64,000 nt of DNA from Linanthus parryae (taxonomy: Eukaryota; Streptophyta; Magnoliopsida; Ericales; Polemoniaceae). The stretch covers positions 3,042,584 through 3,106,583 of the forward strand of contig JALGPY010000034.1 in the NCBI GenBank assembly GCA_023055425.1, in the 5' to 3' direction. The position numbers and the translations under genes are program-made. Below are positions 11,762-22,333 of the stretch, piece after piece. How positions within the stretch are numbered: position 1 is the stretch's first letter; each line of letters begins with the position of its first letter. The notes under the pieces are model-generated. The model worked only from the letters and a program-made list of their open reading frames with translations, ran no database searches and had not been told where the DNA came from.

Positions 11762-12890
11762 GAGGTAACAAGGTCGGGCCGTCGACCATAAATCACAAGG
11801 CGCTGTTTGGGAGGCAACCCAAAATTTATCGTTTATTTATTTAGTCTTATTAGTTATTACGTTAGTATGTCAGTTCTGAATTTTCGAGAGAGGCGAGATG
11901 AGCGGGTTTTTAACGTTGAATTTGAAAGTGTGCAGAAACAGAATCATCCAAAACAGCCAAGATCAGGAAAGCAGGGGGAGAGAGAAACTTTGAAAAAAAA
12001 AAAAAAAAAAAAAATTAAAAAAATTTCACTTTTGCCCTCGGGCTGCGTATATACGCAGCCCCTGCGTATATACGCAACCCGTGGGGCAAAGTGAATTTTT
12101 TTTTGTTTTTTTGGTTGTTTTCTGGTTGGGTATATACGCGGTACTGTGTATATACGTAAACAGGAAAGAAAAAAAAAATAATATTTTGAAAATTTTTCAA
12201 AACCCCGGGGGTATTTTGGTCATTTTGACCAAATTAGGTTATAGCACAAAGGGGGGGACGGGTTGCCATTGTTGGCACCTCCCTTTCTCTCTCTACCTCC
12301 ATTTGCTCTCACTTGAAGAACAAAAATTTTGACTCGGACCTCCAAATCAAATTCCGGGCACATTTCTGGAATCCCCTCGTCGCAAGGAGCAAGATTCATC
12401 CATCAAAATCCAGAAACAAGTGAAAATCGAGAGAGGAAGTTCCATCAAAAAGTGAGGTGTTCTTGAAGAAAAGTGCAGATTCGGAGGTGTTAGAGCAAGA
12501 ACTAGCAAAATCCGTAGAAGGGAACGTGAACGAGGAGATCGAGGGCTTCAATTTGGTGGGCTCGGAATTCAATTCCGGGCAGTTGACTTTTCCGGCGACT
12601 TTTCCGGCGACCACCGGCGGTTTTCCGGCAACTTTCCGGGCAGAATCTCCGGTCTTCACCCCTGTTTAGGGAAGGTCGAAAATCTCATCCCTCGCTTTAT
12701 TTTCCGTTTTGGCACGGCCCGTAGCCGGGCCCGTTATTTTTCGGTAATTTTTGCATTTGGAGCGGCACTTGCCGTGTGGACCTCTGGTAGATCTTAGGTG
12801 GATTACCTATTGCGACACACTATTTTTGTGCACGTTTCACGTTTTGCTCTATTTCCCGAGTCGGCACGTTTTTCGAGATTTTAGGCTGTT
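11762..12890 (+). other. Non-coding spacer of the Athila element between pol and the downstream ORF
   Basis: About 1.1 kb without a recognisable gene. It contains long A and T runs near 11990-12025 and 12098-12118, two pairs of the palindrome at 12044-12158 (the second pair imperfect), and a stretch of repeated ttttccggcgac-like words at 12586-12640. It may serve as leader for a subgenomic or spliced message of the downstream ORF. Confidence 0.6.
12044..12158. repeat. Two pairs of the tgcgtatatacgca palindrome in the Athila spacer
   Basis: Perfect copies are at 12044-12057 and 12063-12076. Imperfect copies are at 12127-12140 and 12145-12158. The first pair again sits within mirrored ggct/agcc flanks. 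Confidence 0.92.
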
Positions 12891-14669
12891 ATGGAGTTTC
12901 ATGTGCCCATCTTAGACCATAACCGAGATGACATCCCTACGGATTATGAGCCGGAAGAGCTTACCCCTTTGCTATTTGACAGTTTTAGGTTCGTTAGCTA
13001 TCACGCCCAATATTACTTTATGACGGCGACCAAAATGAGTCATAGCATTCCCGTAGATTACCAGTTTGCGGTCGACCATACTTACATGCCGCCAGAGATG
13101 GCCGCCTATGCGAGTCGACCGGACATTTTCGGGACGTCCCTAGCGGGGTTCCCGGACTTGTCCGATACTGACTTGGTGCGTGAGTTCTACACGAATCTCA
13201 TGCACAGGGGGGAGGGGGAAGCCAATGGGGATGTCCGTTGGGTCTATCTGAGGCGTACGTTTATATTGCTCACGGCGGATACCATCCGCCAAGCATATCA
13301 GATTCCGATGCGTCACATCTCGTGCGCATATGCCGAGTGTGCCGATTACCCGCCGAGCGATGCTGAGCTTTTGCGGGTTGTGACTGGGGGGCACCCGGGT
13401 GCCCATTTCGAGAGAGAGGGGCCAGGCGAGATAGGCAAGAAATTGCATTCTCGTTTTGTGGCCGGCCCGTCACGGTGGTGGGCCGAGTGGGTAGTGAACA
13501 GGGTTGTAGGTATTAAACACTTCACCTACCTTGACTTCGAGTACGTACTCTTAGTCTATTGCCTTGTGCTGGGACGCGACGTGGACATTCCTCGTCGGAT
13601 TTGGGTGTATATGATGGAGCGGAACTGCACCGGTAGCAAGAAGGGATTGGGGTACGCCAACCTCATTGCCAAACTTGCACGGGAGTACGAGGTTCCGATG
13701 GATGATTTACAGGGTGACCTAGAGCCTCCTTTGCTACGGCCTTATAGGAAGCTTATTACTCGACACCCGGGCCCGCCTCCGCCAGTTGTTGACCTCGATG
13801 AGGATGACGACTTTATGGAGGAGGACCCGGCACCTGCCCCTGCCGGACTCCGGCGATGCCGTACTTCTCGAGAGAGCGAGCGCCCCGAGTCGAGTAGGCA
13901 GGGGACTGAGAGGAATGCCCAGCCTCAGCCTGCCCATCAGAGAGAGAGCCCGGCCCCACGGGCCAACTCGGCCCCACGAGCTAGACCGGCCCCGCCCCGT
14001 AGACTGCCCAGAGTGGATGAGAGATTTGAGGGCTGTCGGGGTGGACGCAAGTCCATTGGAGAGAAGGTGTTAGAGGGAGTGGGCAAGATCTGGAGAGCGG
14101 TGACGCATGTCCGCCGGACTCAGCAGAAGGTCACCAAGGACACCCAGGCTGCCCTTGCGAGTATTCGAGAGGAGCAGCGGGATGCGGCTCGGCACGCAGG
14201 CCGAGACCCGCCACTCCCGCTGTATTTTCCGCCCACCTACTCCAGTAGCTTTACCGAGGGATGGTCGGATGACGGGGATTCTAGCGAGTACACATCTGCT
14301 CCGCCACCCCCGACCCAGCCACCACCACCGACTCAGCCATCACCGCCACCTGCCAGACAGGAGAGACGGCAGCCTGGGACACGATCCCGGCAGCCTACGG
14401 GTCGTCAGGCTGGGACCCGTACCCGACAGACTGGGACCCGTACCCAGCAGACTGGGGCCCGTTCTCACCAGCAGTCCAGTGGCAGGACGACTTTGCGGTC
14501 CCAGCCACCTAGCAGTTGGACTGGGTCCGAGTCGCAGTCCTCGGATTACCGGCCCCGTACACGGGCACGCCAGCCGGTATTTAGGACCGATTCGGAGAGC
14601 AGCTCACCGGGTAGCATATCCGGTACGTCCGAGACCGGGTCTGACCCGACATTTTTTCCGGACGAGTGA
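12891..14669 (+). CDS. Athila downstream ORF in the envelope-like position (putative plant transposon protein)
   Basis: This 592-residue frame starts at ATG 12891 and lies between pol and the 3' LTR, where Athila elements carry their so-called envelope-like ORF. The N-terminal 300 residues resemble the conserved 'putative plant transposon protein' domain of such ORFs (motifs WVYLRRTFILLTAD and RRIWVYMMERN). The C-terminal half is low complexity: acidic near 300-315, proline-rich near 465-490, then TGTRTRQ-type repeats, and rich in Ser at the end. I see no signal peptide and no clear membrane segment, so an envelope role is not supported by the sequence. The function is unknown. Confidence 0.85.
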   Translation: MEFHVPILDHNRDDIPTDYEPEELTPLLFDSFRFVSYHAQYYFMTATKMSHSIPVDYQFAVDHTYMPPEMAAYASRPDIFGTSLAGFPDLSDTDLVREFYTNLMHRGEGEANGDVRWVYLRRTFILLTADTIRQAYQIPMRHISCAYAECADYPPSDAELLRVVTGGHPGAHFEREGPGEIGKKLHSRFVAGPSRWWAEWVVNRVVGIKHFTYLDFEYVLLVYCLVLGRDVDIPRRIWVYMMERNCTGSKKGLGYANLIAKLAREYEVPMDDLQGDLEPPLLRPYRKLITRHPGPPPPVVDLDEDDDFMEEDPAPAPAGLRRCRTSRESERPESSRQGTERNAQPQPAHQRESPAPRANSAPRARPAPPRRLPRVDERFEGCRGGRKSIGEKVLEGVGKIWRAVTHVRRTQQKVTKDTQAALASIREEQRDAARHAGRDPPLPLYFPPTYSSSFTEGWSDDGDSSEYTSAPPPPTQPPPPTQPSPPPARQERRQPGTRSRQPTGRQAGTRTRQTGTRTQQTGARSHQQSSGRTTLRSQPPSSWTGSESQSSDYRPRTRARQPVFRTDSESSSPGSISGTSETGSDPTFFPDE

Positions 14670-14950
14670 GTGCCATGAGGGCATGCCACCTCTTAGTGGG
14701 GGGGTGGTAGTCGTGTCTGCATTAACCCGGTCTGCACGTTTTTTCGTAGTTATTTTTATTTATATTTTTGAGTCTGCATATTTTCGTTATTTGAGTCAAC
14801 CCACTATATTCATTCTGGCCATGCATTGTATATAATTTTAAAAAAAAAAAAATTGAAAAAATTGAAAAATTAAAAATTTTTTATGCTGCTGGTTGGGTAT
14901 ATACGCAGGACCTGCGTATATACGCAAACAGCAAGTATAAATTATTTTTC

Positions 14951-14983
<33 letters not shown>

Positions 14984-16552
14984 AAAATCAGAAAATTTTG
15001 AGAAAGGGCAATCGAGAGAACGAAAACAGTGAAGAAATTGAGTTTGAATCCTTTGAAAGAAAAGAAAACTTGCACCGAGGTATAGTAGATAGGTGAGAGC
15101 CAGTGACCTTTGGAATCCGCAAGTAGTTATCGACTGAGCGAAAAATCCGACTAGTTGCTACACCGCCGTCACATAGGTAGTCGACAACCCGCCCACGGGC
15201 GCCGTCACGGTCATCACATTTTTCGGTGGAGTGACTGGCTATCAAGGGACCTCACGTCCTGTTTCTTACCCCTAGGTCCAATTAGTCAACCCGTTTGAAG
15301 CCATTTACCCTCTTTCTTCGTAGCCACTTTAGCCTAGGCAGCCTTCTTTGAGACCTCATCAGTCGATAGTTGGCTATTCTACGAGTTATGACGGAGGGAG
15401 TGAGTAGGGGACAGGTTTTAGATAGGGGAGCTTCATGAGTTATCAGTTTTGGACAGTTTCGGTTTTGACACGTTTTTCGAGGGAAGGACAGGGTGAGTGA
15501 GAGGCGACAGTGCATTAAATTGCGGAGGTGGATCACTTCACTACATAGTGACCACAGGAGGAGTTAGTCGCGTGCGAGTATTTTTTCGCACAAACCGGGG
15601 TTCCGGGGGGTTGTAGGGTCAATTGGTGGTTGTGCCGTTTTTCTACATCTTTGGTGATGAGGAGGTTCGGTGGGACTGCACAGTATTATTTTGACTACAG
15701 GATCAGCGCTTCAGGATTAGTGTGGGGGTACTTCACATGAGGACATTTTACGTACCCCACGACAGAGATTTATTTTCACTCACTCAGCTTTAGTCAGTTT
15801 AGTATTGTTGATATTCGTGTACGTGTGTATATATGTTGTGTTAAAAAAAAAGAGAAAAAGAAAAATTATTATGATCTAGTTTTAAGTTCGTTTTGTGTTT
15901 TTGTTATTTAAATAAAAAGCTGAGTGAGTGGCACAATTTTCGAGACGTTTTGCACCGCTTCACATTTGTGGCCGCGAGCACGGCGAAGACACCGGGGGAC
16001 AGGAGAATTGGGAAAGCAGGAACTTAGGTGTTTCGGACAGTTTTTCGGGATCTCGGTGAGGGGTGTGAGTTTGGTAAATTGTGAGAATGTCATAACATGT
16101 AGGATTATGCCGTACCGTGATACATATATCTATCCTACCTGATTAGACATAGATCCTTTCGGAAACAGCTCGGATGGTAAGTTAGCTAGGGATTTGCTCA
16201 GTTTGATAACCAAAGTAATAGTACTTCGGTCCAGTGCTTAAATCCACCATATAAATCTGTTCAGACTTACCGATCGCTTGCAGGGAAGTAAATTCTGAAA
16301 AGGATGAGATCACGAGGACACACTGTTTCTGTTTTTGAGGTTGCCCGATCTCGCCAAAAATATTCTTGTCACTAGTCTGTTTTGAGTCGTTTGAGTCTGT
16401 GTATATTCTATCTGAGTCAGTTTTTCTATCGAGTCGTCCGGTTGAAAGGTTCGGGTCGAAAGCGTATGCAACGGTAGGGTATGTGCAGAGTCAGTCACGA
16501 GGACAGAAATGCAGGCTAGAGTTGGCAGGATTGCTCGGGACGAGCAATGTTT
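14670..16552 (+). other. 3' non-coding region of the Athila element
   Basis: About 1.9 kb with no recognisable gene. It contains one palindrome pair (14894-14926), A-rich tracts around 14840-14880 and 14951-14979, and otherwise unremarkable sequence up to the polypurine tract. Such long 3' non-coding regions are common in Athila elements. Confidence 0.7.
14894..14926. repeat. Palindrome pair in the Athila 3' region
   Basis: An imperfect copy at 14894-14907 (tgggtatatacgca) and a perfect copy at 14913-14926 lie five bases apart, next to an A-rich stretch, as at 12044-12158. Confidence 0.92.
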
Positions 16553-16566
16553 AGTGCGGGGGTATT
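16553..16566 (+). other. Polypurine tract of the Athila element
   Basis: The sequence agtgcgggggtatt directly precedes the 3' LTR start TGATAACG. It is G-rich rather than purely purine, as often seen in this lineage. Confidence 0.65.
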
Positions 16567-18152
16567 TGATAACGCCCAATTAGGGGTTATCTTTTAGCCT
16601 GATTTCACGAGTATTTGTGCTGGAATTAGCGGTTTTTGACTGAAAATGCCTTAGAATGCCCCGGGAATCTAGAACGAGACGTTTATTTGTACTTGCTGGA
16701 TTTCTGCTTATTTCTGCTTATTTCTTGCTATATTTGGATATGATCGCGGGTTTTCGTTCGTGTTGCCTTTTCAGGAACAGGTTCGGGAGGTGCATCGGGA
16801 AGCGTGCCAGGACCAAGCCGGGACCGTCTCGGGAAACGTGCACAAGACCGGGACACGACGGAAACACGGAAAAGCAGAAGTACACCGAAGAGGCAAGCCG
16901 GGAGCTTCAGGAAGAAGAGTGGGACCCAGGGGACCAGTCCTGGCCCACCAGAGGACCAAGTGGGCCCCACCTAGCCCACGGCCTGCGTATATACGCAGCC
17001 CTGCGTATATACGCATGCAGTGGGGTGGTGGGGGGATCTTGGTTGGGCCCTGGTTGCGTATATACGCAACCCCTGCGTATATACGCAGCCAGTTTTGACT
17101 TTTGGTCAAAGACGGTGGACCGATGGCATATTCCGTAATTTCGAGCACAAGCGTTTTTGGAAAACAGCACTATTTAAAGACTCGTCCAGACTCGTTTTGA
17201 GGGATAACGAAGACACAGCACAATTCTCAGCACAACCGAAGGAAAAGTCGGAGCATTCACGGAGAGCACGAAAGCGCGATTCGAGATTCGAAGACTTAGT
17301 TTGATTTCATTCTCTCTCTTTATATTCAGAAACTGCGTTTTGTACTATGTCTAGTCGTAGCTAAACTTTTCACCTAGGTTCTCGGTGAACCTAGGGTTTC
17401 GTACTCAGATTTTATGATTACTACGTTTATGGATTCATGATGATTGTCTTAATTCAGCAAGTTGTATCTGTTATTCTGGTTTTGATTATTAGCGTATATG
17501 CATGATAGGATTGATCACCCAGGATTGCTATAGACCCGAGCTTGTAGGTGAAAACGTCAAGTTAGGGTTAGGAAGAAAAACCAGGATTTAGTACCTTACC
17601 CTGATAGACCGACCAGAGAAAGGGAGATAGGGCTAGCACCGAAAAACGTGAGACCAACTGTTAGAGAATTTGACCCGGGCCATTCGGGCAGGTTAGAAAC
17701 CCTAACAGGATTAGACCGAGACTGCAGACTTAGGCAGCTTAACAAGAATCCGAAAGTCTGCAGGATCGGGATTACGTGTGGGAGCTGAAAAGTCACTGCA
17801 CAACTGGTACGTTGCACAGATACCGAAACTGCTGAGTGTTTTCATAATCGAACGTAAAACTGAAATCTGTAGAAACCCTAGGGGATCCTGGAGCCTAGTC
17901 CTCATCTATTATCGTTACAACAAATTCAGCTTATTTCAGAAAACGTCACAAAAATATTTACGTTTTTAATTTCTGTTTTTAGTTTAGCCATTATAATCAC
18001 AACCTACTCCTCCTGGTTACTACTCTTGGAAAACCGATACTGACGACGTAAGTAAACCCGAAACAGTCCTCGTGGGAACGATAATCCGAGTCTAATTGCA
18101 CCCGGTACTACAAGATTCGTACACTTGCGATAGCACGTTAGTTTGCGCATCA
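16567..18152 (+). repeat. 3' LTR of the Athila-type element (1586 bp)
   Basis: It repeats 4669-6207 with about 6 substitutions and keeps the 47-bp segment at 18099-18145 that the 5' LTR lost. It ends GCGCATCA and is followed by the target duplication ATGAG at 18153-18157. Confidence 0.94.
16984..17087. repeat. Two pairs of the tgcgtatatacgca palindrome in the 3' LTR
   Basis: Copies start at 16984, 17002, 17055 and 17074, each exactly 11898 bp from its 5' LTR counterpart. All four are perfect although two substitutions lie just outside them. Confidence 0.95.
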
Positions 18153-18157
18153 ATGAG

Positions 18158-18640
18158 CACTATATCGACCTGAGTTTCCTCATCGATTACAGCTCCAAGG
18201 ATCTCTAGTTCACCTAGAAGACTTATCTTCTTCAGAACATGATCCCTTACAGAGGACCCTTCAACCATTTTTGTGTTCATGAGGTTTTTCATAGCAACCT
18301 GCCTGGCAGCACGATCCTGATCCCCAAACATCTCTTTGAGGTTCTCCATGATCTCAAGGGCAGAGCCCATGTTCTCATGCTGATGCTGTAACACATTAGA
18401 CATGGAGCCTAATATGTAGCATTTAGCCATCTGATCGGCTTTCTGCCACCTCTTATAAGGCTTGGCTTCTTCCTCAGAAGCCCCTTCTAGAGGTTCTGCA
18501 GGACATTCCTCAAGAAGCACAAATTTGTAATCCTCAGCAGTTAGCACAATATTCAAATTCCTCTTTCAATCAATATAGTTTGATCCATTGAGTTTGTTTT
18601 GATTCAAGAGAATAGATAGTGGGTTGAATGAGTTCGACAT
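18158..18640 (-). pseudogene. Copia Gag N-terminal part, severed and with one stop
   Basis: This is the front part of the Copia gag-pol gene at 985-4665. On the minus strand it starts at ATG 18640 with a typical MSNSFNPLSIL Gag start. It has a TGA stop at codon 25 (18566-18568) where related Gag proteins have Trp, then stays open through the UBN2-type Gag core (EMFGDQDRAARQVAMKNLM) to the Athila insertion. The codon phase matches across the ATGAG duplication, so the split happened within one reading frame. The stop is a single G-to-A type change, TGG to TGA. Confidence 0.88.
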
Positions 18641-19691
18641 TTTTGAACCTGAGAATCATGTAAATAAAACATATAAGGGAAATGTAAACCACCAATAGTC
18701 TAACACACATAAAAATAGTATGCCACGATGGGTGGAAGTCTACCATTCATTCTATAGTTAGACATGGTACCTTTGGTCCTGCAAGCCATAACAGTGACTC
18801 CGATGGGGAGGATACTATGACTTACATCTAAGTGTATACCATCATTTTACTTCTAAACCCCTTACCCCATTACATGCCTCTCAGATGGAGAGATGACACA
18901 TAAATAGTAATTGTTAGAAGTATCCTCATAGATATTTATACCAGTGATACTGTAGTGGTTATGTTCGATACGAAGGTTAACTCCAAGGCTAACACACACA
19001 ACCAACTACATCACTTATAAATCAATGATGGAGACCGCGGGATCTAGCAGCACTAGACTCCCTCTCCCACTTAGTTTTTTGAACAATTTAATACAAATTA
19101 AATCATTTATCCATGTTGTCCATGATTAAAATGCAAGCATTCAGAATAATCATACACATAGATACAATCAAACATGTATTAAGCATTCAACCACACACAG
19201 CCCTGCTATTATGGTCGGAGCTTCTTTAGTCGGGTCAGCAAGACCCATCTGACCCAGCGACACGGGGACCGAAAATCGCCATGGCGTCACTGTAGAAAAC
19301 TTGACGATCTGCAATCTTTCGTCCTTCTGTCTCCACTAATATTACAGTAACCGTAGTCTCCATGGATTCCGCAAATCAGTCTGTAACAGAGTACCAGAGA
19401 CTGCTACAGATTTTCAATGCCACCAAGGAGCTCACACGTTCATCTAATACTGGAATAAGAGAACCTAGGGTTTACTATTACAAAAGGTTACAAATATTTT
19501 TCATCCACGAAAAACAGCGTGGGAATCAAAACCAAATCAAACCACATACATCAAACAGTATGACCATAATAGCAGGACACGATTCAATCTGCAAAACAGA
19601 GTTAGACATCGCAATCTTCCTACTCTAACATGCATAGCCGGTTCGATTATTGGACAACATGGATGTATAGCAGATATGCAGAGTCGAACGG
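18641..19691 (-). other. Untranslated leader of the Copia element
   Basis: About 1.05 kb lies between the primer site and the gag ATG. I see no gene in it. This is long for a Copia leader. It has no obvious inserted element boundaries. Confidence 0.6.
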
Positions 19692-19704
19692 GGCTCTGAT
19701 ACCA
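19692..19704 (-). other. Primer binding site of the Copia element (initiator Met type)
   Basis: On the minus strand it reads tggtatcagagcc, two bases from the LTR end at 19707. This is the usual Copia primer site. Confidence 0.9.
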
Positions 19705-19706
19705 AT

Positions 19707-20986
19707 TGAAGGGAGGCGAATCCCTGGACCAGTTCGATTGCATGTCTGCTATACCGATTAAAACTTGTTTCAACATGAACGCTAGAAACCCTACTAGGCG
19801 GAATTAGGGTTCATACCTGCGTCCAAGCTATCTGATGTAGGTCTGAACACTCCGGATCTTCTCCCGTATTCCTGAAGTTCCTCCTGGATGCAAGTGTGGG
19901 CTTGCTGCTTCCAGAATCCTTCTTGGCCTCCAGACGAATTGCTCTCACTCTCGAAACCCTAGATTTCGGTGTGTATCTTAAGCATCCGAATTCTGAAGAC
20001 TAAGGACACTTATGTAGGCTACGGGAGGGACCTGGAGGAGAAAATACGAATCAGGCTCCTAACTTTATTAGGACTTCTGGTTCCACCCGAACCTAGTCGA
20101 AATAAAGTTAATAACAGTTAGTACCACTAAATAACTGTTATTGCACTCCTGTCCATATTATCAAAACTAATATTTCGAGCTCCTGTTATTAAATAATTAT
20201 TATCTCCCCATGTTAAGATTACAGATATCCGTCGATTAAATTAATTACTGACTAATTCATTTAATCGACCTCTTCCCATTTCCTTGATCCTTACCACTTA
20301 ACTTATTTGATTTGTCCAGATTACCAAGTAATCTACCTGCAGGGTTTGACATAATCAAAACTTATAAGCTTCATCAAGGGGATATCATCAATCTCATAAC
20401 CGGGACATGGATTCCTTCGATATATCAATTTACACCATGGACTCAATAGTATCACCCAACTCATCGAGGTTATTGATTCCATAGGAATCTCACTCACTTG
20501 ACTTGTCAAAGCAATAACTACTAAATACATGTGCACATTGACTATCTAAGGATTAAGAGCATAAGTAATCATAATAACCATGAGACATAGCTTGTCTTAT
20601 TATGTCAGTACAAAGACAATGATCTCAACTTGGTCCTGTTCAATATACACAAAGTATACTAGCACATTGAGTTGAAACTATAGTATGAACCATACTGTTT
20701 CTTGTAGCCAAGGCAGACCTACTAAAACAATGTGCTACAATCGTTCCGATGGTTTGTCTAATTCCATCTAGATTGTGAACTCACAACTTTCATTCCACAA
20801 GAACCGAAGATACGATCTTCTGTGTGTAAGCTATACTCTACACACCAGATCTTCTACTATGCAGAACAATAGACGACTATGCACAATAATAATATAATGC
20901 AAAAACATTGCCCAAAACCATTCTCATAAATATCAAATTCATATAATCCAATACAAAAAGCATGGCTTTTAGTATTCAATCCAACA
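19707..20986 (-). repeat. 5' LTR of the Copia element (1280 bp)
   Basis: On the minus strand it starts TGTTGGATTG at 20986 and ends at 19707 next to the primer site. Bases 20018-20986 match 1-969 at about 99%. Confidence 0.92.
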
Positions 20987-21453
20987 ACCACTGGGCCGAG
21001 ATTTTCAACCGCTTTTTTGCCTGCTTCCTCTGTCATCAGGTGTACTGGTAAATGGTGAACTTGGACCCAGACGTCCATTGTGTCAAAGGTGGGGTTTTCT
21101 GTTTCATCGCCAAGCTTCCATGTTTTAAGCATTAGCATCGCACCATCAAAGCCCCAGGGCCCTCCGGATGCAACTCTATCCTGTAGGGCTTTATTTGGGA
21201 ACTTAAACAGAAAAGTGTTACGGCCAACGCAGTAAAAGTTTACCTGATCTCCCTTGTTCCAGATCTTGCGGAAGAAGGTCTTCATAGCCCTGGGATCGAT
21301 CTCTGTTCCGGACAGGAATCTACCGATTAAACACCATTCGAATCCCTCCTCTGCCCTTGAGAAAAACTCATCATCAAAGTCTATCTCTTTTGATTCCTTC
21401 TCCGTTAGCCTCAAAGAATCGAATCTCTCCTTCGCCGTCGCATTCTTCGCCAT
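20987..21453 (-). pseudogene. DUF4283-domain protein, truncated by the Copia insertion
   Basis: A minus-strand frame begins at ATG 21453 (MAKNATAKERFDSLRL) and runs about 155 residues to the Copia LTR. It matches the DUF4283 family: motifs CLIGRFLSG, GPWGFDGAMLML and VWVQVHHLP. Such proteins are either ORF1 of plant L1-type LINEs or domesticated derivatives. The 3' part (usually a CCHC knuckle) must lie left of the window, so the present frame ends inside the LTR. No LINE reverse transcriptase is in reach, so I cannot tell a LINE copy from a host gene. Confidence 0.8.
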
Positions 21454-21826
21454 CGTTAGGGTTTTTTCCACCTCCGAGAGTCACGGAGCCTCAGCTAGTT
21501 TGTTTTTTACTTCATATCTTATTCTGACTCAAAAGAGAGAATTAAGGATGTATTGATGGGTGTAATAAAGATAGGAATGTATTTAAGGAATTTCCATTTC
21601 ATATTCAGTGGCACTATCGTAGTTTAGTTTAGATTGATGGTTGATTATAAAATATATCAAGAGATAAAGAGCGGTCGAGATCAAAAGTTGAGAAAATCAA
21701 CGATAAAGATTGCTCAATTGAATTCGTTTTGGCGGGAAACACCGTTCTATTTTATTATATAGATTTTCTGGCATAACTCTAATGGTTGTATTTTATTTGG
21801 AATATTTTCTTTACATTCTTGGTAGA
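21454..21826. other. AT-rich spacer, nothing recognised
   Basis: This includes the upstream flank of the DUF4283 gene. I see no gene or repeat with a clear identity in it. Confidence 0.5.
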
Positions 21827-21888
21827 GATTACGGAGAATCTCATCGAATTGCCGATCAAAGGGGAATAGAATTGCCACATGACATTTC
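21827..21888 (+). pseudogene. Fragment of the 5' end of an F-box gene
   Basis: The segment aligns with the start of the intact F-box gene at 54005: both share gagaatctcat, then atcaaaggggaa, then agaatt(a/g)ccacatgacat. Here the start codon reads ACG, a 12-base part is missing, and the homology stops at the Copia relic that follows. Weaker similarity extends about 50 bases upstream. It is a dead fragment of the same F-box subfamily. Confidence 0.7.
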
Positions 21889-22260
21889 CGTTTCCAACAA
21901 TTATGGCGAGTTCTAATCTAAAATTTGAGTTGTCCAGTTCAGTTTTTTGTATTACTTAGCTTATTTTCATGGCTAGTGCGAACAATTTATTCCAGCCCCA
22001 ATTCCCTAGGTCAGGGAAAGCGAATGAATGAACAATTTATTCCAGATACATGTTCTGCTGGGTTTCTCATGTTATGTGAGACTTGATTGTGAAGGGGCTT
22101 GGTGAACCAGCCTCTCGAGAAGTTGAACACGGGTTGATAGAGACTCAAAAGGAAAACTTGAAAGAGCATAGGAAGCGAGATAGTAACTGATATATGAAGG
22201 CGTCGATTTTTAAAGTTTCGGGATGATTTTAGCAGCCATTACTTCCAAATAAGCTTAGCA
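21889..22260 (+). pseudogene. Copia gag relic, copy 1
   Basis: The start (tttccaacaattat, then gagttctaatct) looks like a Copia LTR end followed by a decayed primer site. A Gag start follows at 21970 (ATGGCTAGTGCGAACAAT). Stops and shifts interrupt it soon after. It is similar along its length to the relic at 28155-28800, for example in gttgatagagactcaaaag. It is non-functional. Confidence 0.65.
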
Positions 22261-22333
22261 AATTCGGAGGAATTCCTACCCCGGGATTGAGATAATAATA
22301 TTCAACATCACTCCTCACAAAACCCTAACCTAA

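Larger units (their letters stand above)
4669..18152 (+). mobile_element. Athila-type Gypsy LTR retrotransposon, complete, nested in Copia gag
   Basis: The 13.5-kb element has LTRs at 4669-6207 and 16567-18152, a tRNA-Asp type primer site, one gag-pol frame (6353-11761), a downstream ORF (12891-14669), long non-coding stretches and a polypurine tract. The LTRs start TGATAACG and end GCGCATCA and are flanked by ATGAG duplications. By eye the LTRs differ at about 6 of 1539 aligned bases plus one 47-bp gap, which indicates a recent insertion. The primer site and the ORF after pol both fit the Athila lineage. Confidence 0.94.
1..20986 (-). mobile_element. Copia LTR retrotransposon, left end cut by window, interrupted by a nested Gypsy element
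   Basis: The minus-strand element runs from the window start to 20986. Its right (5') LTR is 19707-20986 and its left (3') LTR is 1-969, aligned without length change to 20018-20986. Between them lie an initiator-Met type primer binding site, a long leader, gag, pol and a polypurine tract. Gag is split by the Gypsy element at 4669-18152. I count about 10 substitutions in 969 aligned LTR bases (about 1%). The right flank starts with accac; the matching left target duplication is outside the window. The Gag N-terminus and CCHC-PR-IN-RT-RH order resemble the Tnt1/Tork group, but the lineage is a tentative call. Confidence 0.93.

Noticed and set aside
12891..14669. True retroviral envelope
   Set aside because: No signal peptide, membrane segment or furin-like site visible; only its position is envelope-like.
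19692..19704. tRNA gene from Met-type sequence
   Set aside because: Only the 3' complement used as primer site is present, at each LTR element; no cloverleaf.
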